From Methylobacterium sp. J-076 (GTDB taxonomy: Bacteria; Pseudomonadota; Alphaproteobacteria; Rhizobiales; Beijerinckiaceae), in NCBI RefSeq assembly GCF_022829405.1, contig NZ_JAKSXW010000133.1:186001-250000 (forward strand): a DNA stretch of 64,000 bases, given 5' to 3'. A model generated the notes under the pieces. The model searched no databases, was not told where the DNA came from, and saw only the letters and a program-made list of their open reading frames with translations. Positions within the stretch are counted from its first letter, which is position 1; each line of letters starts with the position of its first letter. Both the position numbers and the translations under genes were made by a program. Positions 18,903 through 27,510 of this stretch are shown one piece after another.

Positions 18903-20039
18903 TCAGGTCTTGCTCGGAGGGAGTTCGGTCGTCTCCGGCGCCACCTTGACCCCGGCGCGGACGCGGGCGAGGCCGTTGACCACCACGCGCTCGTCGCCCT
19001 TCAGGCCGTCCTGGATCACCCGGTAACCGTCGACCTTCGGCCCGAGCTTCACGTCGCGCTGCTGGATCACGTCGTCCGGCCCCACCACGTAGACGATCCG
19101 CTTGTCCTGGTTGGCGGCCACCGCCTCGTCGGGCAGCAGAACGCCCTGGGCCGGCTTGGTGGCGGGCATCGAGACGATGCCGAACAGGCCGGGCTTGATG
19201 AACTTGTCCCCGTTGTCGACCGTGGCGCGCAGCAGGATCGTGCCCGTGGCGTTGTCGACCCGGTTGTCCACGAAGTCGAGGGTGCCCTTGCGGGTCGGCT
19301 TCGCCTCGCCGGAGAGGGCGATCAGGATCGGAACGCCCTTGCCGCGCTGGGTCTGCCCCATGCCGATCCCGATGGAGTTCTGGTACTTCAGGAACGACTT
19401 CTCATCGACGGTGAAGCTGAAATAGATCGGGTCGAGGGACACGATGGTCGTCAGCAGAGTCTGGTCCGCGATGACGATGTTGCCCTCGGTGACGTTGCGC
19501 TGGCTGATCCGCCCGTCGATTGGCGACTTCACCTCGGTGAAGTTGTAGTTGAGCTGGGCATTGTCGAAGGCGGCCTGGGCGCTGTCGACGTCGGCCTGGG
19601 CGGTCTGCGAGGCCTGCCGGCGCTGGTCGGTGACCTGCTCCGAGATGTTGCCGCTCTTCGAAAGGGTCTGGGCGCGCTCCAGGTCGGTGACCGAGAAGCT
19701 CTGCCGGGCCTTGGCCGAGGTGACGGCGGCCTGGGCCTGCTCCAGGGCGGCCTTGTAGGGCCGCCGGTCGATCACGAACAGCACGTCGCCCTTCTTCACC
19801 GTCTGCCCGTCGAAGAAGTTGATCTTCTCCAGGTAGCCGGTCACCCGGGCGCGGACCTCGACGTACTCGATGGGGTCGAAGCGGCCGGTATACTGGTCCT
19901 TCTCGACGATCTCACGGACGACGGGCTTGGCCACCGTCACCTTCGGCGGCGGACCGCCGGGGGCCTGGGCGTGGGCGGATGTCGCTGCCGCGGCGAGGCC
20001 GACGAGGAGCGGAAGGTAGCGTGCGAGCGGGCTGCGCAT
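18903..20039 (-). CDS. RND efflux periplasmic adaptor (membrane fusion protein)
   Basis: A 378-residue adaptor that links the RND pump to an outer-membrane channel. It has an N-terminal signal sequence (LLVGLAAAATSAHAQ), the lipoyl/hairpin region (YVEVRARVTGYLEKINFFDGQ, coiled-coil SFSVTDLERAQTLSKSG) and a C-terminal beta-barrel region. The ATG at 20039 starts at the signal peptide; the longer open frame upstream is a shadow crossing the rhodanese gene. It precedes the HAE1 gene on the same strand. No TetR-like regulator is nearby, so control is unknown. Confidence 0.94.
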   Translation of the reverse strand: MRSPLARYLPLLVGLAAAATSAHAQAPGGPPPKVTVAKPVVREIVEKDQYTGRFDPIEYVEVRARVTGYLEKINFFDGQTVKKGDVLFVIDRRPYKAALEQAQAAVTSAKARQSFSVTDLERAQTLSKSGNISEQVTDQRRQASQTAQADVDSAQAAFDNAQLNYNFTEVKSPIDGRISQRNVTEGNIVIADQTLLTTIVSLDPIYFSFTVDEKSFLKYQNSIGIGMGQTQRGKGVPILIALSGEAKPTRKGTLDFVDNRVDNATGTILLRATVDNGDKFIKPGLFGIVSMPATKPAQGVLLPDEAVAANQDKRIVYVVGPDDVIQQRDVKLGPKVDGYRVIQDGLKGDERVVVNGLARVRAGVKVAPETTELPPSKT

Positions 20040-20146
20040 CGATCTTTTTCTGGTCCCTTGGCAATGGCGCGCTACTCCCGCACCGGCCAAAACGCTTGTG
20101 CGCGGGCACACATGCCAGCGTCCGCGCCGCGAACGCGCCGGAAACT

Positions 20147-20467
20147 CTAGGCGATATCCTCGCCCGCGGAATACCAATCCTTGAAGCCTCCCCGGTAATG
20201 CTCGGAGAGATCCACGCCCGCCCTCTGCGCCACGACGAGGGCGTTGGCCGAGCGCACCCCCGCGGCACAGGAGAGGACGGGCCGCCTTCCGTCCGCCCGG
20301 ACCATCTCGGCCAGGGCGGCGGGGTCGAATTCCGAGAGGGGATGCGAGACCGAGCCGGGAATGTGGCCCGCCTCGAATTCGTGCTCCTCGCGCACGTCGA
20401 TCAGGAGGATCGACCCATCCGCGAGACCTTGCTTGACCGTCTCGCGATCGAGGTCGACCACCTTCAT
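20147..20467 (-). CDS. Single-domain rhodanese-like protein
   Basis: A 106-residue protein made of one rhodanese domain, with LLIDVREEHEFEAGHIPGS and the active-site loop SCAAGVRSANA holding Cys67. Such proteins transfer or bind sulfane sulfur, often as carrier modules. No signal sequence. It stands alone between the efflux adaptor and the glycosyltransferase. The substrate cannot be inferred. Confidence 0.92.
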   Translation of the reverse strand: MKVVDLDRETVKQGLADGSILLIDVREEHEFEAGHIPGSVSHPLSEFDPAALAEMVRADGRRPVLSCAAGVRSANALVVAQRAGVDLSEHYRGGFKDWYSAGEDIA

Positions 20468-20552
20468 CCGACGTCGCTCCCCGCACTGTGCAATTCAGGC
20501 ACTGACGCTTTTCCATATTCGTCAGTGTCCCCCGACGCAACTCGGGGTCGCC

Positions 20553-21836
20553 TCAGAGGGCGGCGAGGGTCGGCCCCACCGCCGTGAAATGCCCGGCCCA
20601 GTCCGGCGGCCGGTAGCCGTCGAGGTGGCCCGCGAGGGCGGCGCGCCCGGGGGAGCCCGGCTCCGCCAGCGATTCGATCGCCGCGAGCCAGCCCGGCCCG
20701 TCGAGGGGATCGCGGAACAGGGCGAGGCCCTGGGCGATCTCGCGATGGGCGGGGATGTCGGAGGCGACGACCGGCAGGCCGGAGGCCGCGGCCTCGACCA
20801 CGGGGATGCCGTAGCCCTCCGTGAAGGACGGCATCAGCAGGGCGGTGCAGGAGCGCATCAGCGCCGCGAGCCCGTGCGTCGAAAGGCCTGATGCCTCGAT
20901 CACGTGCGCCCGCACGCCGGGGCAGCGCTCCAGCATGTCGATGGCGCTCTCGGCCTCCCAGCCCCGGCGGCCGACCACGACGAGGCGGGGCGTGCGCGCC
21001 CCGTGCCGCTCCGCCAGCACCCGCCAGAGCTGGAACAGCAGCAGGTGGTTCTTGCGCGATTCGATGGTGCCGCAGGCGAGGAAGGTCGGCCGCGGCAGGG
21101 TGAGGCGCGCCCCCTCCCGCCCGAAGGCCGGCTCGACGCCGAGATGCCCCACCGCCACCGGCGGACGGGGAAAGCCCCAGGCGTCGAGGAGGCCGAGGGT
21201 GCGCGCGCCCGTATCCTCGGAATTGACGAGGATCGCCGCCGCGTGCCGCCCCACCGTGCGCATCCGCGCCTCGTGCCGGGCCGCCTCGCCCGCGCGGCCG
21301 TATTCGGGATGGGTGATCGGGATGACGTCGTGGACGAAGAAGGCCGCCCGCACGTCCCGGCGGTCGTAGAGCCAGTCGAACCGGCCGGGGCGGTCGAGGC
21401 GCAGGTGCGAGGTGTGGAGGTAGAGGCTGTCCCGCGGGAGCGCCGAGACCGGCCGCGACCGGGCGAGGATCCGCGCCGCGGCGCGGGCCTGGATGAGCCT
21501 CCGGTCCCGCGCCCGCGCTCCGCCCGGCGCGGCCGGCGCCTCGCCGCCGGCCGATGCCCCGAGGCGCCCGGCGAGGCGCCGGTACGCCGGATCCTCTCCC
21601 GCCGGGCGATCCTCGACCCAGCCGGCCTCCACCGCGGCCACGATGGCCAGCGCCTCGTCCCGGGGCAGCACCCGCGGACCGAGGGCCGTCGAGACCACGC
21701 CGACGCTCCGCGCATGTCCGCCGAGGACGGCATGGGCGTAGGCGAGGTCGACCCGGTCGATCCCGGACGGGCTCGTATGCCGCAGGCGGGTGACGAGGCG
21801 GGTGAGGTCGAAGGCGGTGGGGCGCTCTGTGATCAC
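20553..21836 (-). CDS. Family 4 glycosyltransferase
   Basis: A 427-residue GT-B fold transferase. The C-terminal donor-binding half has FLACGTIESRKNH, VVVGRRGWEAE and SFTEGYGIPVVEAAASGLP, with the family's EX7E-type motif. The N-terminal half begins with an Arg-rich segment and AFFVHDVIPITHPEYG. Acts in the cytosol or at the inner membrane face, probably on a surface polysaccharide. It is alone, so its sugar and acceptor are not deducible. Confidence 0.92.
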   Translation of the reverse strand: MITERPTAFDLTRLVTRLRHTSPSGIDRVDLAYAHAVLGGHARSVGVVSTALGPRVLPRDEALAIVAAVEAGWVEDRPAGEDPAYRRLAGRLGASAGGEAPAAPGGARARDRRLIQARAAARILARSRPVSALPRDSLYLHTSHLRLDRPGRFDWLYDRRDVRAAFFVHDVIPITHPEYGRAGEAARHEARMRTVGRHAAAILVNSEDTGARTLGLLDAWGFPRPPVAVGHLGVEPAFGREGARLTLPRPTFLACGTIESRKNHLLLFQLWRVLAERHGARTPRLVVVGRRGWEAESAIDMLERCPGVRAHVIEASGLSTHGLAALMRSCTALLMPSFTEGYGIPVVEAAASGLPVVASDIPAHREIAQGLALFRDPLDGPGWLAAIESLAEPGSPGRAALAGHLDGYRPPDWAGHFTAVGPTLAAL

Positions 21837-22006
21837 GGGCTGGGCTTAGCCTCGCCTATCGGGGGAACAGGCCCCCTGCCTACCCGCCGCCGCCGCCCAC
21901 GGCCAGCATCGGCGCACCCGGCGGCCGTGCCCATGGGGTTCCGTGCGTTTCAGGGCTTGCCTTGTCCCGTCCGGAGACGCTAAAAGCCACGGACCCTTCG
22001 GGGCAT

Positions 22007-22083
22007 CGGAGTGTAGCGCAGCCCGGTAGCGCACCTGTCTGGGGGACAGGGGGTCGTCGGTTCAAGTCCGGCCACTCCGACCA
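22007..22083 (+). tRNA. tRNA-Pro, anticodon GGG
   Basis: A 77-base cloverleaf with encoded CCA at 22081-22083. The acceptor stem CGGAGTG pairs with CACTCCG, the anticodon stem is CCTGT/ACAGG with loop CTGGGGG (anticodon GGG), and the T loop is GGTTCAAGTCC. The GGG anticodon reads CCC and CCU proline codons. Confidence 0.97.
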
Positions 22084-22381
22084 TTCATTCCCGAAGGGCC
22101 GGGCCCCGAACCGGCCGGCGGAACACCGCCATCCATTTACCATCGTCGGCGTCGCGGCTAAGGCCGCTTTCCGTGCCCATGGGCGCCGGTCGCCCTGCCG
22201 TGGACATCCGCCGCAGCCCCCTAGCGCGAAGCTGACCGTCCGAAATTCAATGAATTTGATGGTCTCGGCGGTCGGGTCCGGCTCAACACATTTGTATTCA
22301 TTAACCGACCCTTTATCCGATCTGAACACCACCTGTGTTTGACCGTTAGTCGCCATCAGCAACTCGCGATTGGTGGCGGCA
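22084..22381. other. Gap after tRNA-Pro, no gene seen
   Basis: About 300 bases between the tRNA and the small ORF at 22382, with a lower-GC part near 22240-22360. It probably carries the tRNA terminator and the promoter of the small gene. A minus-strand frame across it was examined and rejected. Confidence 0.35.
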
Positions 22382-22594
22382 ATGCCTCATTCGATCTTCA
22401 TCCGAGAGCGCAAAGACGGACAACAACGGCCGCCGGAACTGGTAGCCTACGATATCGACAGCATCTCCCTGGCGAACCGCCTGGTCCGCCGCATCGCGAA
22501 GTCGTTCCGCGTGAACGGCCACGACCCCGCGACGGGGCGCCGATGGTTCCAACTGAAGAAGAGCGACTTCGACATCTACCGGTGGCGCCAGTAG
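22382..22594 (+). CDS. Small basic hypothetical protein, 70 residues
   Basis: A 70-residue protein that begins MPHSIFIRERKDGQQRPP and ends DFDIYRWRQ, rich in Arg, Lys and aromatic residues with a central helix (SISLANRLVRRIAKSF). ATG at 22382 has GGTGG six bases upstream; a TTG at 22370 is an alternative. Its position just after a tRNA and its basic, folded appearance favour a real gene. No family recognised. Confidence 0.65.
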   Translation: MPHSIFIRERKDGQQRPPELVAYDIDSISLANRLVRRIAKSFRVNGHDPATGRRWFQLKKSDFDIYRWRQ

Positions 22595-22618
22595 CGGCAC
22601 CGCGCGGCCGGCGACGAC

Positions 22619-22652
22619 GCCTCCTCCGGGATCGGGCGATTCCGGAGGAGGC
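22619..22652. terminator. Hairpin between convergent genes
   Basis: GCCTCCTCCGG and CCGGAGGAGGC form a perfect 11-bp stem with a 12-base loop, in the 64-bp gap between the small gene and the convergent oxidoreductase. No T-run on either side. A two-way terminator is likely from its place. Confidence 0.6.
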
Positions 22653-22658
22653 GCCCGG

Positions 22659-24023
22659 TCATCGGGCGGGGGCGGCGCCGAGTTCGGCCCGGAACATCGC
22701 CTCCATGTCCCGGCGCACGCGGATCGCCTCATGGGTGGCGTCGAAGGCGACGTCGCTCCAGCGCACCGGGCGCCCGGCGGGCACGTCGTTCGTCAGCACC
22801 ATGTTGTGGGCGAGGCCGATGGGCAGGGCGTCCTGCGCCAGGGCGTCGGCGGCGGGCATCAGCTTGCCGTAGACCGTGAAGCCGCCCTCCCCGTCGAGCC
22901 GCTCGCCGGCCTTCAGGGGGCGCTTGGCGGTGGCCGCCACGTCGCCGCGCCACTCGGTGGTGGCCCCGGTCGCCTCGCCCCGGAGGGCGATGGAGGCGAC
23001 GGAGATGCCGAGTTCCAGGCCGATCAGGTGGTAGGGCTTGTAGGTGGCGGCGTAGCGGCCGGTGCTGTCGGTCTTCAGGCCGTACTGGGCAAAGCAATCC
23101 TGCACGTACCGGCTCGGGGCCTCGAACACCGCGTAGACGCCGCAGCGCAGGTCGCGGAAGACCGGGCGCCCGTCCCGCTCCAGGGACGAGACCACCTCCA
23201 CCGTGCCCTTCTCCGCCAGGATGCCGCCCTCGTCGACCGGGCGCAGAAGGTCGGGCAGGTCGTCCACGCCGCAGGCCGGAAAGGCGAGGCCGTCCCGCGG
23301 GGGCGTGAGGCCGCAGGCATTGGCCACCGCCGCCATCTCCAGGGCGGACTTGGTGCCGTCGAGGAAGGAGTTGAACATCTGCCGGTTGAAGTCCCCGCCG
23401 GCCACCTGCTCCTCGCTGAAGCCGTAATGGCCCCAGACCGTGTCGGGGGTGGAGGCGTGGTAGACCGGCAGGTACTTCGTGCCCTTGCCGGCGCAGACCA
23501 CCTCGAGTCCGATGGTGCGCGCCCAGTCCACCAGCTCGGCGATCAGCGCGGGCTGGTCGCCGGAGGCCATGCTGTAGAGGATGCCCGCCTCGGCGGCCTT
23601 CCGGGCGAGGTAGGGGCCGGCGAGCACGTCCGCCTCGACGTTGACCATCACCACGTGCTTGCGGTGCTGGCAGGCCTTCAGGACGTGATGGATGCCCGCG
23701 GCGGGGCTGCCGGTGGCGTCGATGACGATGTCGATGAAGGGGCTGGCGATCATGCCGTCCGCATCGTCGGTGACGCAGGTGGTGCCGTCCCGTGCGGCCG
23801 TCTCGAGGGAGGCGGCGCCGAAGCGCTCGTCCGCCCAGCCGACCCGGCGCAGGGACTCCTTCGCCCGCGGCGGCGACAGGTCGGCCACGGCGACGAGGTG
23901 GATGCCCGGCGTGCGCGGCGCCTGCGACAGGTACATCGAGCCGAACTTGCCGGCCCCGATCAGCCCGACGCGCACGGGCCGCTTCTCCTGCGCGCGACGC
24001 TGCAACTGCGCGAACAACGACAT
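22659..24023 (-). CDS. NAD(P)-binding oxidoreductase with C-terminal SAF domain
   Basis: A 454-residue cytosolic protein. Residues 1-180 form a Rossmann domain with VRVGLIGAGKFGSMYLSQ and a homoserine-dehydrogenase-like central part; the last third (residues about 340-450) resembles a SAF domain, as in sialic-acid synthases and FlgA. Such proteins are often annotated as predicted homoserine dehydrogenases. The substrate is unknown. ATG at 24023 follows CAGGGAGG. It is not next to threonine or flagellar genes, so neither role is supported by context. Confidence 0.8.
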   Translation of the reverse strand: MSLFAQLQRRAQEKRPVRVGLIGAGKFGSMYLSQAPRTPGIHLVAVADLSPPRAKESLRRVGWADERFGAASLETAARDGTTCVTDDADGMIASPFIDIVIDATGSPAAGIHHVLKACQHRKHVVMVNVEADVLAGPYLARKAAEAGILYSMASGDQPALIAELVDWARTIGLEVVCAGKGTKYLPVYHASTPDTVWGHYGFSEEQVAGGDFNRQMFNSFLDGTKSALEMAAVANACGLTPPRDGLAFPACGVDDLPDLLRPVDEGGILAEKGTVEVVSSLERDGRPVFRDLRCGVYAVFEAPSRYVQDCFAQYGLKTDSTGRYAATYKPYHLIGLELGISVASIALRGEATGATTEWRGDVAATAKRPLKAGERLDGEGGFTVYGKLMPAADALAQDALPIGLAHNMVLTNDVPAGRPVRWSDVAFDATHEAIRVRRDMEAMFRAELGAAPAR

Positions 24024-24104
24024 GGCCGAACCTCCCTGGATTTTTGCCACCGGTGCAGCACGATCCCGGCGCCCTTGGCAAGCCCGGGCGGCCGCCTCGG
24101 CGCG

Positions 24105-25025
24105 TCAGCGCAGCCAGTAGCGGTCGGGGGCGATGGCGGGGGGAAGCGGATCGCCTAGCGCGTCGAGCACCGTGCGCTCGACGGTGCGCAGCATCGCATC
24201 CATCGGCAGGTCGTTGGGGGCGGTGCCGAACGGCTCCTCCAGCTCGTCGCCCAGGGCGTCGAGGCCGAAGAACGTGTAGGCGACCAGCGCCACGGCCGGG
24301 GGCGTCGCCCAGCCGAGGGAGCCCGAGAGGCCCACCGGCAGGAACAGGCAGTAGAGCCACGCCGTGCGGTAGACGAGGAGGGTGTAGGCGAAGGGCACCG
24401 GCGTGTGGCGGATGCGCTCGCAGGCGGTGTGCAGCGCCGACAGGTCGGCGACCTTCCGTTCGAGCAGCCCGAGCAGCACGTCCGTGAGCGCCCCCCGCCG
24501 CATCGCCGCGGCGAGGTCGGCCAGGATCAGGGCGAGGGTCGCGTCCGCCGGGCTCGGCCGGCCCCGGAGGGCGGCCTCGTCGGCGCCCGGCAGCCACGCG
24601 GCGGCGGCCTTCGCCTCGTCGCCCTCGCGCAGGCCGGCATGCAGGGCGCTGGTGAAGGCGGCCACCCGCAGCAGGCAGGCCCGGCGCAGGGCGGCGTGCT
24701 CCTCCCCCGGCAGCAGGGCGGGGATGGTCCGGGCGAGGCCCCGGGCCTCCACGATCAGCGAGCCCCAGACTTTGCGCGCCTCCCACCAGCGGTCGTAGCA
24801 GGCGTTGTTGCGGAAGCTCAGGAAGATCGAGAGGGCGAGGCCGATCAGCGTGAACGGCCCCGCGCCGGCCGTCACCGGGAAGGCCCAGGGCCAGCGCTGC
24901 TCGGCCGCCGTCACCCCCACCGAGAAAACGGTGAGCCCGATCACCGTGGGGGCCACCTGCGGCAGGATGGAGCCGCGCAGGGCGAACATGACGGTGAGCA
25001 GCGTGGGGCGCGGACGGACGATCAT
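24105..25025 (-). CDS. Bestrophin-like membrane protein (YneE/UPF0187)
   Basis: A 306-residue protein of the bestrophin family, whose members form anion channels in eukaryotes and pentameric cation-selective channels in bacteria. Hydrophobic helices lie at about residues 15-45, 45-65 and 210-250. The conserved LSIFLSFRNNACYDRWWEAR segment fits the family. ATG at 25025 is favoured over an earlier one because the family starts just ahead of the first helix. It is divergent from fabD (193 bp). Confidence 0.85.
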   Translation of the reverse strand: MIVRPRPTLLTVMFALRGSILPQVAPTVIGLTVFSVGVTAAEQRWPWAFPVTAGAGPFTLIGLALSIFLSFRNNACYDRWWEARKVWGSLIVEARGLARTIPALLPGEEHAALRRACLLRVAAFTSALHAGLREGDEAKAAAAWLPGADEAALRGRPSPADATLALILADLAAAMRRGALTDVLLGLLERKVADLSALHTACERIRHTPVPFAYTLLVYRTAWLYCLFLPVGLSGSLGWATPPAVALVAYTFFGLDALGDELEEPFGTAPNDLPMDAMLRTVERTVLDALGDPLPPAIAPDRYWLR

Positions 25026-25218
25026 GGCCGGTTTCTGCCATGGCCGCCGGAAGAAGACAGCCTCCGCCGCGCGACCCGCGATTGTGCGCCGCGTTGTTGA
25101 CAAGGCGGCGCGACGGGTGCGACTGCGCCGCCTTCACGGCGGGGGGTCCCTCCGCCGCGCCGGCCTCCACCCCGGCGGGGAGGCCTTGAAGGGGGCGGCG
25201 CGCGGCGCCGCGGCAGCG

Positions 25219-26151
25219 ATGCGCGCACTCATCTTTCCGGGCCAGGGCAGCCAGGCCGTCGGCATGGCCAAGGACCTCGCCGCCCACTTCCCGCAGGCGC
25301 GAGCGGTGCTCGACGAGGTCGATGCGGCCCTGTCGCAGAAGCTCTCGCACCTCATGGCCGAGGGCCCGGCCGAGGAGCTGACCCTCACCGCCAACGCCCA
25401 GCCCGCGCTGATGGCCGCCAGCCTCGCCGCCCTGCGGGTGCTGGAGGCCGAGGGCGGCCTCGACCTCGCCCGGGACGTGGCCTGCGTCGCCGGCCATTCG
25501 CTGGGCGAATACGCGGCGCTGGCCGCCGCGGGCAGCCTCTCCGTCACCGACGCGGCGCGCCTCCTGCGCATCCGCGGCGAGGCCATGCAGGCCGCCGTCG
25601 CCCCCGGGGCGGGCGCCATGGCCGCCCTCATCGGCACCGACGTGGCCGCCGCCCACGCCCTGGCCGAGGAGGCCGCGGAGGGCGAGGCCTGCGACGTCGC
25701 CAACGACAATGGCGGCGGACAGGTGGTGATCTCGGGAGACCGGGCCGCGGTGGAGCGCGCCGTCGCCCTCGCCTCGGCGAAGGGGATCAAGCGCGCGGTG
25801 ATGCTCAACGTCTCCGCGCCGTTCCATTGCCGCCTGATGGCGCCCGCCGCCCGCACCATGGCGGAGGCCCTGGCCGCCGTGAGCCTGGCCGCGCCGCGGG
25901 TCCCGCTCTACGCCAACGTCACCGCCGCGCCGGTCTCGGGGCCCGACGAGATCCGCGCCGCCCTGGTGGCGCAGGTCACCGGCACCGTCCGCTGGCGCGA
26001 GAGCGTCGCCGCCATGGCGCAGGCCGGGGTCGGGCAGTTCGTCGAACTCGGCGCCGGCAAGGTCCTCGCGGGCCTCGTCAAGCGCATCGCACCCGGCGCG
26101 CAGGCCAGCTCGGTCGGCACCCCGGCCGACATCGCCGCCTTCGCGCTCTGA
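25219..26151 (+). CDS. fabD: Malonyl-CoA:ACP transacylase
   Basis: A 310-residue enzyme that moves malonyl from CoA to acyl carrier protein to start fatty acid synthesis. It begins MRALIFPGQGSQAVGMAKD, with the nucleophile in CVAGHSLGEYAAL (Ser of GHSLG) and the VSAPFHCRLM segment holding the catalytic His. ATG at 25219 is at the family start. First gene of a fabD-fabG-acpP-fabF cluster. The frame continues far upstream, but that part overlaps the bestrophin promoter region. Confidence 0.96.
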   Translation: MRALIFPGQGSQAVGMAKDLAAHFPQARAVLDEVDAALSQKLSHLMAEGPAEELTLTANAQPALMAASLAALRVLEAEGGLDLARDVACVAGHSLGEYAALAAAGSLSVTDAARLLRIRGEAMQAAVAPGAGAMAALIGTDVAAAHALAEEAAEGEACDVANDNGGGQVVISGDRAAVERAVALASAKGIKRAVMLNVSAPFHCRLMAPAARTMAEALAAVSLAAPRVPLYANVTAAPVSGPDEIRAALVAQVTGTVRWRESVAAMAQAGVGQFVELGAGKVLAGLVKRIAPGAQASSVGTPADIAAFAL

Positions 26152-26171
26152 TCGCAAACGGAACCCGACCC

Positions 26172-26909
26172 ATGTTCGATCTGACCGGCCGGAAGGCCCT
26201 CGTCACCGGCGCGACCGGCGGCCTCGGCGGGGCCATCGCCCGCGGCCTCCATGCGGCCGGCGCCACGGTCGCCCTCTCGGGCACCCGCGCCGAATCCCTG
26301 GAGGCCCTGGCCGCCGAGCTCGGGGAGCGCGCCGCCGTGGTGCCGGCGAACCTCGCGGACACGGCCTCCGTCGAGGGGCTGGTGCCCGCCGCCGAGGCGG
26401 CGATCGGCCCCCTCGACATCCTCGTGAACAATGCCGGCATCACCCGCGACAACCTCTTCATGCGGATGAAGGACGAGGAGTGGGATTCGGTGATCGCCGT
26501 GAACCTCACCGCCGCCTTCCGCCTGTCGCGGGCGGCGGTGAAGGGCATGATGCGCCGCCGCTACGGCCGGATCATCGGCATCGGCTCGGTGGTGGGCACG
26601 ACCGGCAATCCCGGCCAGGGCAACTACGCCGCTGCCAAGGCGGGCCTCGTGGGCCTGACCAAGGCGCTGGCCGGCGAGGTCGCCTCCCGCGGGATCACCG
26701 TGAACTGCATCGCGCCGGGCTTCATCGCCTCGCCGATGACCGACGCCCTCAATGAGAAGCAGCGCGAGGGCATCCTCACCCGGGTGCCCGCCGGGCGGCT
26801 CGGCGAGGGCGCGGAGGTCGCCGCGGCGTGCCTCTACCTCGCCTCGGCGGAGGCGGGCTACGTCACCGGCCACACGCTGCACGTGAATGGCGGGATGGCG
26901 ATGATCTGA
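26172..26909 (+). CDS. fabG: 3-oxoacyl-ACP reductase
   Basis: A 245-residue short-chain dehydrogenase that reduces beta-ketoacyl-ACP with NADPH. The cofactor motif [12 protein letters not shown] is at about residues 12-23, [19 protein letters not shown] follows, and the catalytic Ser-Tyr-Lys is in [21 protein letters not shown]. It starts 20 bp after fabD. The long gap to acpP suggests a second promoter there. Confidence 0.96.
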   Translation: MFDLTGRKALVTGATGGLGGAIARGLHAAGATVALSGTRAESLEALAAELGERAAVVPANLADTASVEGLVPAAEAAIGPLDILVNNAGITRDNLFMRMKDEEWDSVIAVNLTAAFRLSRAAVKGMMRRRYGRIIGIGSVVGTTGNPGQGNYAAAKAGLVGLTKALAGEVASRGITVNCIAPGFIASPMTDALNEKQREGILTRVPAGRLGEGAEVAAACLYLASAEAGYVTGHTLHVNGGMAMI

Positions 26910-27017
26910 AGTCCAACGCCGTCAAGGCACTGAAAAACCACACCTCTGAACGGGTTGTGAACGGCCTCTCGCCAGCGCGAAAACCCTGTGCTACCAACCC
27001 GGCAGCCGTACAGGGGG

Positions 27018-27046
27018 TTGACGGTTCAGCGGGTTTTCAGTCCAAA
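27018..27046 (+). promoter_or_regulatory. acpP: Possible promoter for acpP
   Basis: A TTGACG -35-like hexamer at 27018-27023 and a weak TCCAAA at 27041-27046 with 17-base spacing lie in the 272-bp gap between fabG and acpP. The gap is long and the gene highly expressed, so a separate promoter is likely, but this exact site is tentative. Confidence 0.3.
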
Positions 27047-27181
27047 GCCCCTGTCTCGGGGCCAGCCCGGTTCACCTCGAAACACGCGCAATCGGACACC
27101 GGCCCTCCAGTGCCCTCAGGCGAGGCGGGCCACGGCACAAGAAAACGCGAACAGACCAACAAGGACGAGGACGCAAGACCG

Positions 27182-27421
27182 ATGAGCGATATCGCTGAGC
27201 GCGTGAAGAAGATCGTTGTCGAGCACCTGGGCGTGGAGCCCGAGAAGGTGGTCGAGGGCGCCAACTTCATCGACGACCTCGGTGCCGACAGCCTCGACAC
27301 CGTCGAGCTGGTGATGGCCTTCGAGGAGGAGTTCAACGTCGAGATCCCGGACGACGCCGCCGAGACCATCCAGACGGTCGGGGATGCGGTGAAGTTCCTG
27401 GAGAAGAACTCGGCCGCCTGA
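27182..27421 (+). CDS. acpP: Acyl carrier protein
   Basis: A 79-residue acidic carrier protein with the phosphopantetheine site [18 protein letters not shown] (Ser37). It carries growing acyl chains in fatty acid synthesis. Very acidic composition and length are normal. It begins with ATG at 27182 after a GGACGAGGACG purine-rich stretch. It is 89 bp ahead of fabF. Confidence 0.98.
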   Translation: MSDIAERVKKIVVEHLGVEPEKVVEGANFIDDLGADSLDTVELVMAFEEEFNVEIPDDAAETIQTVGDAVKFLEKNSAA

Positions 27422-27510
27422 GGGGCCGACGCGAGGTTCCACGCGGCGCGGTTGAGGCGATTTCGCCCCCGCGCCGTTATGCGTTTTGAAGGATTGACGG
27501 GACGGATACG

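Noticed and set aside
17010..20150. Very long plus-strand frame opposite the RND efflux genes
   Set aside because: It is a GC-rich antisense shadow with His/Arg/Gly-rich low-complexity content; the minus-strand genes are clear family members.
21880..22362. Minus-strand frame of 160 codons across the tRNA region with a plausible-looking first 40 residues
   Set aside because: It runs antisense through tRNA-Pro and turns Arg/Gly-rich; the natural-looking start comes from the local A/T-rich stretch. No support for coding.
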